This document shows, piece by piece, positions 6,890-14,681 of a stretch of 19,494 bases of DNA; position 1 is the stretch's first letter, and the number at the start of each line of letters is the position of its first letter. Position numbers and translations under genes: made by a program. The notes under the pieces were generated by a model. The model searched no databases and had not been told where the DNA came from. It saw only the letters and a list, made by a program, of their open reading frames with translations. This DNA comes from JAPHTQ01 sp050302275. Lineage in GTDB: Bacteria; Pseudomonadota; Gammaproteobacteria; Thiohalomonadales; Thiohalomonadaceae. The DNA lies in the NCBI GenBank assembly GCA_050302275.1, contig JBNLAT010000053.1, positions 1-19,494 of the forward strand, given 5' to 3'.

Positions 6890-7956
6890 GCGTTCAGTGC
6901 GAGACAACCGTTAAACACGCCACGGGCGCACCGATGAGTGTGTTTGAGCGCTGGCTCAGTCTGTGGGTGGCGCTCTGTATCGTCGCCGGGGTGGTGCTGG
7001 GACAACTGTTGCCCACACCGTTTCAGGCGCTGGGGCGGATGGAGGTAGCGCAGGTCAATATCCCGGTCGGTCTTTTGATCTGGGTAATGATTATCCCGAT
7101 GTTGATGAAGGTCGATTTCGGTGCGCTGCATCGGGTGCGAGAGCACTGGCGTGGTATCGGTGTGACCCTGTTTGTGAACTGGGCAGTTAAGCCGTTCTCC
7201 ATGGCCTTCCTTGCCTGGTTGTTTATTCGCCACTGGTTTGCGCCGCTGCTGCCTGCCGAGCAACTGGATAGTTATGTGGCAGGCCTGATTCTGTTGGCGG
7301 CCGCGCCGTGTACCGCGATGGTGTTTGTCTGGAGCCGTCTATCCAACGGTGACCCGGTGTTTACTCTGTCGCAGGTGGCGCTTAACGACGCCATTATGAT
7401 CGTCGCCTTTGCGCCCATCGTCGGCCTGTTGCTCGGTCTGTCTGCGATCATCGTACCGTGGGACACCCTGTTCACCTCGGTGATGCTCTATATCGTCATT
7501 CCGGTAATCATCGCCCAGGTCTGGCGTAGCGTGCTACTGAAACAGGGGCAGGATATATTCGACGCCACACTGGCGACATTGGGCCATCTCTCCATCATCG
7601 CTTTATTGGCAACACTGGTGCTGCTGTTTGCCTTTCAGGGCGAGGCGATCATCGAACAGCCGCTGGTGATTGCCCTGCTGGCCGTGCCGATCCTGATCCA
7701 GGTCTTCTTCAATTCGGGTCTGGCTTACTGGCTCAATCGCCGTGTGGGGGAAAAGCACAATGTTGCTGGGCCCTCGGCCTTGATCGGTGCCTCCAACTTT
7801 TTCGAGCTGGCAGTGGCTGCGGCGATCTCGCTGTTCGGGTTCGAATCGGGTGCGGCGCTTGCTACGGTCGTCGGTGTACTGATTGAAGTACCCGTGATGT
7901 TGCTGGTGGTGAAACTGGTGAATCGCAGTAAGGAATGGTACGAAGCGAAAGCCTGA
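6886..7956 (+). CDS. acr3: Acr3 arsenite efflux permease
   Basis: Inner-membrane arsenite exporter of the Acr3 (BART superfamily) type, driven by proton motive force. It has 356 aa and about ten hydrophobic segments. The conserved APCTAMVFVWSRLSNGDP at 140-157 contains C142, equivalent to the cysteine required for transport. GASNFFELAVAAAI at 301-314 has the conserved E307. The start overlapping arsC (ATGA) adds 16 polar residues ahead of a second in-frame ATG at 6934, whose MSVFERWLSLW is the usual family start; either may be used. It is followed at 7973 by a strong terminator. The gene is sometimes called arsB, but it is not related to ArsB of the R773 type. Confidence 0.95.
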   Translation: MSVQCETTVKHATGAPMSVFERWLSLWVALCIVAGVVLGQLLPTPFQALGRMEVAQVNIPVGLLIWVMIIPMLMKVDFGALHRVREHWRGIGVTLFVNWAVKPFSMAFLAWLFIRHWFAPLLPAEQLDSYVAGLILLAAAPCTAMVFVWSRLSNGDPVFTLSQVALNDAIMIVAFAPIVGLLLGLSAIIVPWDTLFTSVMLYIVIPVIIAQVWRSVLLKQGQDIFDATLATLGHLSIIALLATLVLLFAFQGEAIIEQPLVIALLAVPILIQVFFNSGLAYWLNRRVGEKHNVAGPSALIGASNFFELAVAAAISLFGFESGAALATVVGVLIEVPVMLLVVKLVNRSKEWYEAKA

Positions 7957-7972
7957 CTTGGTAACAGGAAAG

Positions 7973-8000
7973 AAACCGGGCCTTAGTGGCCCGGTTTTTT
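7973..8000 (+). terminator. Intrinsic terminator after acr3
   Basis: A perfect 10-bp stem, AAACCGGGCC (7973-7982) and GGCCCGGTTT (7988-7997), with a TTAGT loop runs into six T. It ends the ars operon and lies between the convergent acr3 and second phoU. On the opposite strand the T tract is poor, so it may act mainly in the + direction. Confidence 0.9.
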
Positions 8001-8001
8001 G

Positions 8002-8694
8002 TTATCCATGCTGATGGCGAACGTCGATGCCTTTGACAATAAAGATCACATAGTCCGCCAAACTGCCGGAATATTCACCGATACGTTCCAGTGCCTTGAT
8101 GATCACCACCGCATGTACCGCGTGACCGACGTTGCGTGAGTCCTGCATGATGAAGGTCATCAGGCGACGCAGGCCGGTCTGGAATTCAGCAGCCAAATCA
8201 TAATCCTCGTCGGTCAGTTCCTCGGCACGTTCTTCATCCAGGCTATCCAGGGCTTCCAGTGCCTGACGCAGCATCTTTGCGGCCAGCTTGCCCATCTTGC
8301 GTACATCACGCATCAGTTCATAGCTGGGATTCTGATCGTCGTTGTCATAGATGGTGATGATCGCCGCTGCGATCTTGCACGCTTCGTCACCGATCTTTTC
8401 CAGATCGCTGATGGTTTTTGACAGGGCCATGATGCCGCGAAGGTCGCGAGCGACAGGAGCGCGACGGGCGATCAGTGAAATCACCTGTTCGTCTGCTTGC
8501 AGCTCCATCTCATCGACTTCATGATCGCGTACGATGGTTTCACGCGCCAGGTCGGGATCTTCTTCCTTGAGCGATTTTAGAATGGTCTGTACCTGGCTTA
8601 GTACTAGTCCGCCCATTTCGATGGTGAGGTTGTGTAGGTTACCCATCTCGCCATCAAAGCGCTGTACGATGTGACCTTCCAAAGGTTGTGACAT
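8002..8694 (-). CDS. phoU: PhoU, second copy
   Basis: Phosphate signalling regulator closing the second pst operon; 230 aa, two three-helix repeats. The first metal motif is intact (DLEKIGDEACKIAA, E99 and D103). The second reads ALERIGEYSGSLADYV, with E207 where the first PhoU in this window has D205, and Y in place of the following H. This could alter its metal cluster. It diverges strongly from the first PhoU (2898-3617), so the two may answer to different partners. The start has AGGAG eight bases upstream and lies 16 bases after pstB. Confidence 0.95.
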   Translation of the reverse strand: MSQPLEGHIVQRFDGEMGNLHNLTIEMGGLVLSQVQTILKSLKEEDPDLARETIVRDHEVDEMELQADEQVISLIARRAPVARDLRGIMALSKTISDLEKIGDEACKIAAAIITIYDNDDQNPSYELMRDVRKMGKLAAKMLRQALEALDSLDEERAEELTDEDYDLAAEFQTGLRRLMTFIMQDSRNVGHAVHAVVIIKALERIGEYSGSLADYVIFIVKGIDVRHQHG

Positions 8695-8710
8695 ACGTGA
8701 TGCTCCTGAA

Positions 8711-9592
8711 TCAGCCGAAGCGGCCGGTAATATAATCCTCGGTCAGTTCGTGCCGGGGATTGGTAAAGATGTCGTTGGTATCACCGATTTCGATCAGATC
8801 GCCCATGTGGAAATAGGCGGTGCGTTGCGAAACCCGCGCGGCTTGTTGCATCGAGTGAGTAACAATGGCGATGGAGTATTGCGAACGCAGCTCGTCGATC
8901 AGTTCTTCGATAATCGCAGTGGCGATGGGGTCGAGAGCGGAGCAGGGCTCGTCCATCAGGATTACCTCGGGATTGACCGCGATGGTGCGGGCGATACAAA
9001 GACGCTGCTGCTGACCGCCTGAGAGTCCCGTACCGGGTTGGTCGAGTCGGTCCTTAACCTCTTCCCACAATCCCGCCTTACGCAGGCTGGTTTCCACAAT
9101 CTCATCGGTTTCGATGCGGTTTTCCACCAGACCGTGCAGACGCGGTCCGAAGGCGATGTTTTCATAGATCGACTTGGGGAACGGATTGGGTTTCTGAAAC
9201 ACCATACCGACCTGGGCACGCAGCGGTACCACGTCGATCTTTTTATCCAGAATATCGTAGCCATCGAACTCGATGCGGCCAGTGACCTTACAACCTGGAA
9301 TGGTGTCGTTCATGCGATTGAGGCAACGCAGGAAGGTTGACTTACCGCAGCCCGATGGCCCGATCATCGCCACCACCTCATTCTTGCCGATATCGAGACT
9401 GATATTTTTTACCGCATGCTTCTCACTGTAGTAGACATTGATATCCTCACAGCGAACACGTGGATCGTCCACATGTCGTTGGCCGACAGTGCTGCGTTCG
9501 TTGCGATCAACCTTGGAGGTGGGTCTACTGCTTTCAGCGATAAATTTGCTGTTATCGAAATTCATTTTTTCAGGCATGGCCAGATTGTCCAT
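8711..9592 (-). CDS. pstB: PstB, phosphate ABC transporter ATPase, second copy
   Basis: ATPase of the second Pst importer, 293 aa. Walker A GPSGCGKST is at 78-86, Q-loop in FQKPNPFPKSIYEN, signature LSGGQ at 190-194, Walker B VILMDEP at 210-216, switch H246 in VTHSMQQA, and the tail EDYITGRFG. A polar N-terminal extension of about 45 residues, unlike that of the first PstB, precedes the fold; in-frame ATGs at codons 6 and 10 could shorten it. The chosen start has AGAGGA seven bases upstream. It follows pstA after 27 bases and precedes phoU by 16. Confidence 0.96.
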   Translation of the reverse strand: MDNLAMPEKMNFDNSKFIAESSRPTSKVDRNERSTVGQRHVDDPRVRCEDINVYYSEKHAVKNISLDIGKNEVVAMIGPSGCGKSTFLRCLNRMNDTIPGCKVTGRIEFDGYDILDKKIDVVPLRAQVGMVFQKPNPFPKSIYENIAFGPRLHGLVENRIETDEIVETSLRKAGLWEEVKDRLDQPGTGLSGGQQQRLCIARTIAVNPEVILMDEPCSALDPIATAIIEELIDELRSQYSIAIVTHSMQQAARVSQRTAYFHMGDLIEIGDTNDIFTNPRHELTEDYITGRFG

Positions 9593-9619
9593 TGTGAAAT
9601 CCTCTTGTGTGCATGACGA

Positions 9620-10933
9620 TCACCAGCGACGCTCGAAGCGTTTGCGCAGGAAAACCGCAAGGGCATTCATGCTGATAAGAAAGGCGAGTAGCACCATGAT
9701 GGCCGCCGAGGTACGTTCGACGAAGGCGCGTTCCGGGCTGTCGGCCCAGAGGTAGATTTGTACCGGCAAGACTGTGGAGGGATCGAATACACCACCGGGA
9801 ATGTCGACGATAAAGGCGACCATACCGATCATCAGTAGCGGTGCGGTTTCGCCCAGTGCCTGGGCCATACCGATAATGGTGCCGGTTAACATACCGGGCA
9901 TCGCCAGCGGCAGCACGTGATAGAAAACAGTTTGCAGGCGTGAAGCGCCTATACCCAATGCTGCTTCACGTATCGATGGCGGAACCGATTTCAGTGCTGC
10001 GCGACCGGCGATGATAATCGTTGGTAACGTCATCAGGGTGAGTACCAGCCCACCGACCAGCGGCGCCGAACGCGGCATGCCGAAGAAGTTGATGAACACT
10101 GCCAGGCCGAGCAGACCGAAGACGATGGAAGGTACCGCGGCCAGGTTGTTGATGTTGACTTCAATGAGATCGGTCCAGCGGTTTTGCGGTGCGAACTCTT
10201 CCAGATAGACCGCTGCAGCAACGCCGATGGGGAAGGAGAGCAGCAGGGTTACGATAATGGTGTAGAAGGAACCGACTGCCGCGCCCCAGATACCTGCCTG
10301 TTCCGGTTCGCGTGAATCACCGTGGGTAAAGAAGTTAATGTTGAAGCGGCGTTCCAGTTGGCCGTTCTGTTTTAATTGGGTCACCCATTCGATTTTTTTC
10401 TTCATCGATGATGGGATGTCTGCACCTTCTGCATAGTGGATGTGGCCTTTGTAGATCATGTCGACATCATCGTCGGCAAGAAGCCAGAGTTTTTGTGTCG
10501 TGCCAGTGTATTCCGGATTGGCCAGTAGCATGTCTCGCAGCTCAAAGGAGGCGCCATTGCTCACCAGACTGTAGAGCAAACGCTTGTCTCCACGAGAGGT
10601 GACATTCGGGAACTGTGCACGTAGTGCTTCTTTGATTACCGCGTTGTAATCGCCAGCGGCCAGGCTGTCGTGGCTGCGGTTATCCTGTGGATCGACGTGC
10701 TCTTCCGAGAAATGCACATTCATTTCGACATAGGTCTGGGTGAAGGCGCTGTAACCTTTGCCGATGATGGTAATGAACAACAGCGAGAGAAAAACCATAC
10801 CCATACTGATGGCGAAAATACCGAACCAGCGGAAGCGGCGCTCGGCAGCATAGCGTTTCGCCAGACTGCGTTGAACCAGTTCGCCAGTGCGTAGAGTTTT
10901 CTTTTCTTTCGGATTGTGTGCTTGCTTACTCAT
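9620..10933 (-). CDS. pstA: PstA, phosphate ABC transporter permease, second copy
   Basis: Permease of the second Pst importer, 437 aa. A basic cytoplasmic N-terminus and a membrane segment at about 36-60 are followed by a soluble, probably periplasmic, domain (about 61-230) unrelated by eye to the one in the first PstA. The permease core has NINNLAAVPSIVFGLLG, an EAA loop REAALGIGASRLQTVFYHVL and AQALGETAPLLMIGMVAF. The ATG at 10933 overlaps the end of pstC by eight bases (ATGAGTAA) and has GGGA upstream; a longer in-frame start at 10972 would lie deep inside pstC and is not needed. Part of the operon pstS-pstC-pstA-pstB-phoU. Confidence 0.95.
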   Translation of the reverse strand: MSKQAHNPKEKKTLRTGELVQRSLAKRYAAERRFRWFGIFAISMGMVFLSLLFITIIGKGYSAFTQTYVEMNVHFSEEHVDPQDNRSHDSLAAGDYNAVIKEALRAQFPNVTSRGDKRLLYSLVSNGASFELRDMLLANPEYTGTTQKLWLLADDDVDMIYKGHIHYAEGADIPSSMKKKIEWVTQLKQNGQLERRFNINFFTHGDSREPEQAGIWGAAVGSFYTIIVTLLLSFPIGVAAAVYLEEFAPQNRWTDLIEVNINNLAAVPSIVFGLLGLAVFINFFGMPRSAPLVGGLVLTLMTLPTIIIAGRAALKSVPPSIREAALGIGASRLQTVFYHVLPLAMPGMLTGTIIGMAQALGETAPLLMIGMVAFIVDIPGGVFDPSTVLPVQIYLWADSPERAFVERTSAAIMVLLAFLISMNALAVFLRKRFERRW

Positions 10934-12308
10934 ACTGTTCCCGATATTTGCGTACCACATGCAGGGCGACAATGTTCAGTACCAGCGTGGTGAGGAACAA
11001 CATCAGCCCCAGGGCAAAGGCGGCCAATGTCTTGGCGCTGTCGAATTCCTGGTCGCCGACCAGCAGGGTGACGATCTGTACCGTCACGGTAGTCACTGCC
11101 TGCAGGGGATTTGCTGTTAGATTAGCGGACAGTCCTGCGGCCATGACCACAATCATCGTTTCACCAATAGCGCGGGATACTGCCAGCAGAATCGAGCCGA
11201 TGATGCCGGGCAGAGCCGCGGGGACGATGACCTTGAGTACGGTTTCCGATTTGGTTGCGCCCAAACTGTAGGCGCCGTCGCGCATCGCCTGAGGCACGGC
11301 GTTGATCACATCGTCGGAGAGAGAGGAGACAAAGGGGATGATCATGATGCCCATTACCAACCCCGCGGCCAGTGCGCTTTCTGAGGAGACATCCAGTCCC
11401 AGTAGTGCGCCGTTTTCACGAATGAACGGTGCGACGGTCAGCGCGGCGAAGAAACCGTAAACCACGGTGGGAATACCAGCCAGGATCTCCAGTAGTGGTT
11501 TGGCAATGGCGCGTACATGAGGCTTGGCATACTCGGCCAGATAGATCGCCGACATCAGGCCGATAGGTACGGCCACGCTCATGGCGATCAATGAGATCAA
11601 CAGGGTACCTGCAAACAGCGGTACGGCACCGAAGGCGCCGCTGGAGCCGACCTGGTCAGGACGGATCGCGGTTTGTGGACTCCACTCCAGACCGAAGAGA
11701 AAGTCGGTCAGTGGAATGGTATGGAAAAAGCGAATCGCCTCGAACAGTACCGATAGCACGATGCCGATGGTGGTAAAGATGGCGATGGAAGAACTGAGAA
11801 TCAAAAACAGGGTAATGATGTTTTCTACGGCGTTACGTGCACGCATTTCGCGGCGGATGTTGCGTAACGCATAGCTCATACCGGCAATCGCAAGTGCCAG
11901 CAGAAGTACGCTGAGGATGGCGCGACTGGTTGCCAGTAGCGATTTATAGTGTTCCGCTGCCGCGACAAGATCAGGTGTCGCCTGGGTTGAAACGATATTG
12001 CCGCTGACCAGATTGCGTACATCGTTCAGCAGCAGGCCAAGTTGACTGGCCGGGAGTTCGCGAATTGATGCTGGTAGATCGGCGATCACCAGTTGCATCA
12101 AAAGTTCTGAGCCGAATGCCTGCCACAGGCCAAGCAGAATCAGCGCAGGGATGCCGCACCAGAGTGCCGCATAGAATCCGTAATGGTTAGGCAGAGAATG
12201 GAGACTGCGTATGTGGTCTCCAGCAAGACGCAGGGAACGGCGACGCCCAAGATGAAAAGCGGCGAAAGAGATTCCTAGCAGCGTGATAATCAGTAGCGAG
12301 GGATTCAT
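10926..12308 (-). CDS. pstC: PstC, phosphate ABC transporter permease, second copy
   Basis: Partner permease of the second Pst importer, 460 aa, longer than E. coli PstC. Extra membrane segments at about 3-20, 45-66 and 130-148 precede the core, which starts near 165. The core shows EILAGIPTVVYGFFA (274-288), the EAA loop DGAYSLGATKSETVLKVIVP (344-363) and SRAIGETMIVVMAAGLSANL. The N-terminus (MNPSLLIITLLG) and the LHSLPNHYGFYAALWCG segment are typical, as I recall, of the long proteobacterial PstC class. The ribosome site is weak (GGTAACA). It lies 61 bases after pstS, with a terminator hairpin in that gap. Confidence 0.95.
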   Translation of the reverse strand: MNPSLLIITLLGISFAAFHLGRRRSLRLAGDHIRSLHSLPNHYGFYAALWCGIPALILLGLWQAFGSELLMQLVIADLPASIRELPASQLGLLLNDVRNLVSGNIVSTQATPDLVAAAEHYKSLLATSRAILSVLLLALAIAGMSYALRNIRREMRARNAVENIITLFLILSSSIAIFTTIGIVLSVLFEAIRFFHTIPLTDFLFGLEWSPQTAIRPDQVGSSGAFGAVPLFAGTLLISLIAMSVAVPIGLMSAIYLAEYAKPHVRAIAKPLLEILAGIPTVVYGFFAALTVAPFIRENGALLGLDVSSESALAAGLVMGIMIIPFVSSLSDDVINAVPQAMRDGAYSLGATKSETVLKVIVPAALPGIIGSILLAVSRAIGETMIVVMAAGLSANLTANPLQAVTTVTVQIVTLLVGDQEFDSAKTLAAFALGLMLFLTTLVLNIVALHVVRKYREQYE

Positions 12309-12330
12309 TGTTACCAGTCTTGCGGAGGGT

Positions 12331-12358
12331 AAAAAAGGCCGGGCCCTAAGACCCGGCC
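12331..12358 (-). terminator. Hairpin terminator between pstS and pstC
   Basis: On the - strand, GGCCGGG and CCCGGCC (12352-12358 and 12337-12343) form a 7-bp GC stem with an 8-base loop, followed by six T. It sits between pstS and pstC of one operon. It likely stops part of the transcripts, so that the binding protein is made in excess over the membrane parts. Confidence 0.85.
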
Positions 12359-12369
12359 GCGTACTGCTG

Positions 12370-13476
12370 TTACTTCATGTCAATCAGGTCTTTTGCCACC
12401 TTGGCGTACTTCATGCGCTCTTCCTTAGGCATCGGGATCAGACCCTTATCTGAGAGGTAACCTTCACCACCGTAAGCCTTCTCGCTGGTGAACTCGCTGA
12501 GGTATTCCTTCATGCCCGGAATAACGCCAACGTGTGCTTTCTTCACGTAGAAGAACAGCGGGCGGGAAACCGGGTAAGAACCATCGGCGATGGAGTCAAA
12601 GCTCGGAGCGATACCGTTGATCTTGGAACCTTGAATTTTGTCAGCATTCTGATCCAGGAAGCTGAAGCCGAAGATACCCAGTGCATCCGGGTTGGCTTCC
12701 AGCTTTTGCACGATCAAGTTATCGTTCTCGCCAGCTTCGATGTAAGCACCGTCTTCACGAAGGGCATGGGCAACCGCTTTGAATACCTTTTTGCCTTTCT
12801 TGTTGTAGGCGCTGCTGGGGATACCCAGCTTCTTCATCAGGCCTTTGATTTCAGCTTCGTCCTTGGAACCACGCAGTTTTTTCAGGTCGGCGTATTTCTT
12901 GGCTCCAGCTTCCATCGCGAGTTCGGCAAAGGCGTCGCGGGTGCCAGAGGTCGGCGGCGGGCCCAGAACTTCGATCTTGGTATTCGGCAGAGACGGGTTA
13001 ACCTGCTTCCAGGTCTTGTACGGATTGTCGATCAGCTTGCCATCTTTACCCGGAACCTGCTTGGCCAGGGCCAGGAAGATGTCTTTCGGGGTCAGTACAA
13101 ACTGAGGTGCCTTTTTGGAGTTAGCAATGGCGATACCGTCGTAACCGATCTTGATTTCAACGATATCCTTAACGCCGTTCTTTTTGCAGGTTTCGATCTC
13201 GGAGCTTTTGATCGCACGAGAAGCGTTGGTGATGTCAGGATGTTGTACGCCGACACCAGCACAGAACAGCTTCAGACCGCCGCCAGAACCAGTAGACTCG
13301 ATCTTCGGAGTCTTGAACTTGGTGGTCTTACCGAACTGTTCGGCAACCACGGTGGCAAACGGATAAACGGTAGATGAACCAACGATACTGATGTAATCGC
13401 GGGCAGACTCGGCCAGAACGCTGCCGCTGAACAGTGCGGTAGCAGCAACCGAGACGAGTGCAGCTTTCTTCAACAT
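12370..13476 (-). CDS. pstS: PstS, periplasmic phosphate-binding protein
   Basis: Periplasmic protein that captures phosphate and delivers it to PstC/PstA. The 368-aa precursor starts with a clear Sec signal peptide (MLKKAALVSVAATALFSGSVLA) cut before ESARDY. Phosphate-contact motifs are visible: VGSSTVYPF, ESTGSGGGLKLFC, TNASRAIK and PPPTSGTRDAFAELA. I chose ATG 13476 because it directly precedes the KK of the signal peptide and has GGGGG upstream; an in-frame ATG at 13488 adds four residues. It is first in the second pst operon and lies behind two Pho boxes. A PstS for the first operon would lie outside the window. Confidence 0.96.
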   Translation of the reverse strand: MLKKAALVSVAATALFSGSVLAESARDYISIVGSSTVYPFATVVAEQFGKTTKFKTPKIESTGSGGGLKLFCAGVGVQHPDITNASRAIKSSEIETCKKNGVKDIVEIKIGYDGIAIANSKKAPQFVLTPKDIFLALAKQVPGKDGKLIDNPYKTWKQVNPSLPNTKIEVLGPPPTSGTRDAFAELAMEAGAKKYADLKKLRGSKDEAEIKGLMKKLGIPSSAYNKKGKKVFKAVAHALREDGAYIEAGENDNLIVQKLEANPDALGIFGFSFLDQNADKIQGSKINGIAPSFDSIADGSYPVSRPLFFYVKKAHVGVIPGMKEYLSEFTSEKAYGGEGYLSDKGLIPMPKEERMKYAKVAKDLIDMK

Positions 13477-13604
13477 GGGGACCCCCATCTCTGTAGTGGA
13501 AAAACAGTGTTTCGAATCAGCCGCGCCAGGCGGCACTAAACGCACCTGGTGCGTACCGACCCAACCAAAAAGGTGTTGAGCGGGAACGATCTAAGCATCT
13601 GTTA

Positions 13605-13622
13605 ATGACAATACTGTGACAG
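13605..13622 (-). promoter_or_regulatory. Pho box 1 (PhoB site) upstream of pstS
   Basis: On the - strand the sequence is CTGTCAC-AGTA-TTGTCAT, two 7-mers 11 bases apart, a close match to the known PhoB site CTGTCAT-N4-CTGTCAT. A TTAGAT lies 10 bases downstream and could be the -10 of a PhoB-dependent promoter. The distance to the pstS start codon is about 130 bases. Confidence 0.8.
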
Positions 13623-13685
13623 CTGGAGAGGCGATCTGGGGCGAAACAGGCAAGCTGCTGATTTACCGTAAAAACAGCTTTAAAT

Positions 13686-13703
13686 ATGACAGAATAATGA
13701 CAG
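13686..13703 (-). promoter_or_regulatory. Pho box 2 (PhoB site), consensus copy
   Basis: On the - strand the sequence is CTGTCAT-TATT-CTGTCAT, two perfect direct 7-mers with 4-base spacing, identical to the PhoB consensus. It lies 81 bases upstream of Pho box 1 (centre to centre), in the same orientation. It is closer to the divergent SET-domain gene, starting 68 bases away. Confidence 0.87.
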
Positions 13704-13770
13704 CGATTGAGTCATTATTCGCGTCATGCTATGTTGGAATTGTTCTATTTCATTACCGATTGAAGAAAGT

Positions 13771-14115
13771 ATGTCAAAGTTGTCAGAACTGTTTTACGTC
13801 AAAGAATCAGGTATTCACGGCAAGGGGCTTTTCGCCCGGGTTCACATCAAGGACGGACATTTCCTCGGTACCTATGAAGGGCCGGAAACCACGGATCTGG
13901 AAAAGGGTGGGGATCACGTCCTGTGGGTGGAAGAGGATGACGGTAGCTGGTTAGGCCGCGACGGTCAGAACCTGCTTCGTTATATTAATCACCACGAAGC
14001 ACCCTGCGCCGAGTTCGACGGATTTGATCTGTTCGCAATTGGAGATATCACTCCCGATACCGAGATCACTATCCACTACGGTGATGAATTTGTCGAGGCG
14101 ATTGCCGTAGAGTAG
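13771..14115 (+). CDS. Minimal SET-domain protein, 114 aa
   Basis: Short stand-alone SET domain, the fold of protein lysine methyltransferases that use S-adenosylmethionine. Visible motifs in order: GIHGKGLFA (14-22, the N-terminal SET signature), NLLRYINHHEAPCAEF (67-82, the equivalent of the NHSCxPN cofactor motif, here N73-H74-H75), and GDITPDTEITIHYGDEF (91-107) with the conserved Y103-G104. Insert and post-SET regions are missing, as in other short bacterial SET proteins; substrate unknown. The ATG at 13771 has GAAGAAAG upstream; a longer start at 13726 adds residues that look non-coding. It is divergent from pstS and shares its upstream region with the Pho boxes. Confidence 0.75.
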   Translation: MSKLSELFYVKESGIHGKGLFARVHIKDGHFLGTYEGPETTDLEKGGDHVLWVEEDDGSWLGRDGQNLLRYINHHEAPCAEFDGFDLFAIGDITPDTEITIHYGDEFVEAIAVE

Positions 14116-14172
14116 TTCGAATTCACTAAGCTTTGGCTGTTCAGTTAGTGCTATTTTCAGGGATTGAATATT

Positions 14173-14640
14173 GTGGATATTTTCTTTGAGAAGTATTTCG
14201 ATTATTTCTTCATGGCCGCACTTATCTGGGGCGGCATCGTTGTTTTTGCATCAATTCTTTATCGAGCAAAAAATCACAAACAATTCCCAAATCTACAAAA
14301 TGGAATTTTGAAGTTCCACGAAAGATGGGTGTCTGGGCGCTCGATGAAGAATATTTTTACTCAATTCGGTGGCGCCAGAAATTGTTTGGATGTGAGGGTC
14401 GGTGGTGGTTACATTACGGTTAGACCCATATTTCCATTCAATTTAGCGTTTCTTCCTGAACTCATGGGTCTCGAACTTGTTATTCCATTAACGAGTGTTA
14501 GAAACGTTAGTGTGGTTAGCACCTTTGGGAGAAAAGGTGTTTCTGTTCGTTATGATCAGGACAACAGGTCGGAAGGGCGTGTTGAGTTGTATCTTAGAGA
14601 TACAGAGTCTTTTTTAGGAAGTCTCGGTAGGAAGGTGTGA
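14173..14640 (+). CDS. Hypothetical membrane-anchored protein, 155 aa
   Basis: I do not recognise this protein. One membrane segment lies at about 12-31 (FMAALIWGGIVVFASILY), then a soluble cytoplasmic part. Its beta-rich tail has GGGYITVRPIFPFNLAF, a strand pattern through VIPLTSVRNVSVVST, and VELYLRDTESFLGSLG. The ending, with strands followed by one helix, recalls bacterial PH-like or GRAM-like domains; this is a guess. GTG 14173 has AGGGA nine bases upstream, whereas TTG 14164 would sit directly against that site, so I prefer GTG. The gene is more AT-rich than the SET and pst genes, suggesting separate origin. Confidence 0.6.
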   Translation: MDIFFEKYFDYFFMAALIWGGIVVFASILYRAKNHKQFPNLQNGILKFHERWVSGRSMKNIFTQFGGARNCLDVRVGGGYITVRPIFPFNLAFLPELMGLELVIPLTSVRNVSVVSTFGRKGVSVRYDQDNRSEGRVELYLRDTESFLGSLGRKV

Positions 14641-14681
14641 GCTAAGAGGGTGCTGCTTACCGATATAGTTAATGTGCTGAT

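Noticed and set aside
12532..13377. 281-codon + strand frame opposite pstS
   Set aside because: Antisense shadow; PstS on the other strand has a signal peptide and all phosphate-binding motifs.
13711..13727. GTCAT...GTCAT on the + strand as a Pho box for the SET gene
   Set aside because: The two halves are 12 bases apart where PhoB sites need 11, and only 5 bases of each match.
14124..14150. CACTAA/TTAGTG inverted repeat after the SET gene as a terminator
   Set aside because: Only 6 bp, AT-rich, 15-base loop and no run of T.
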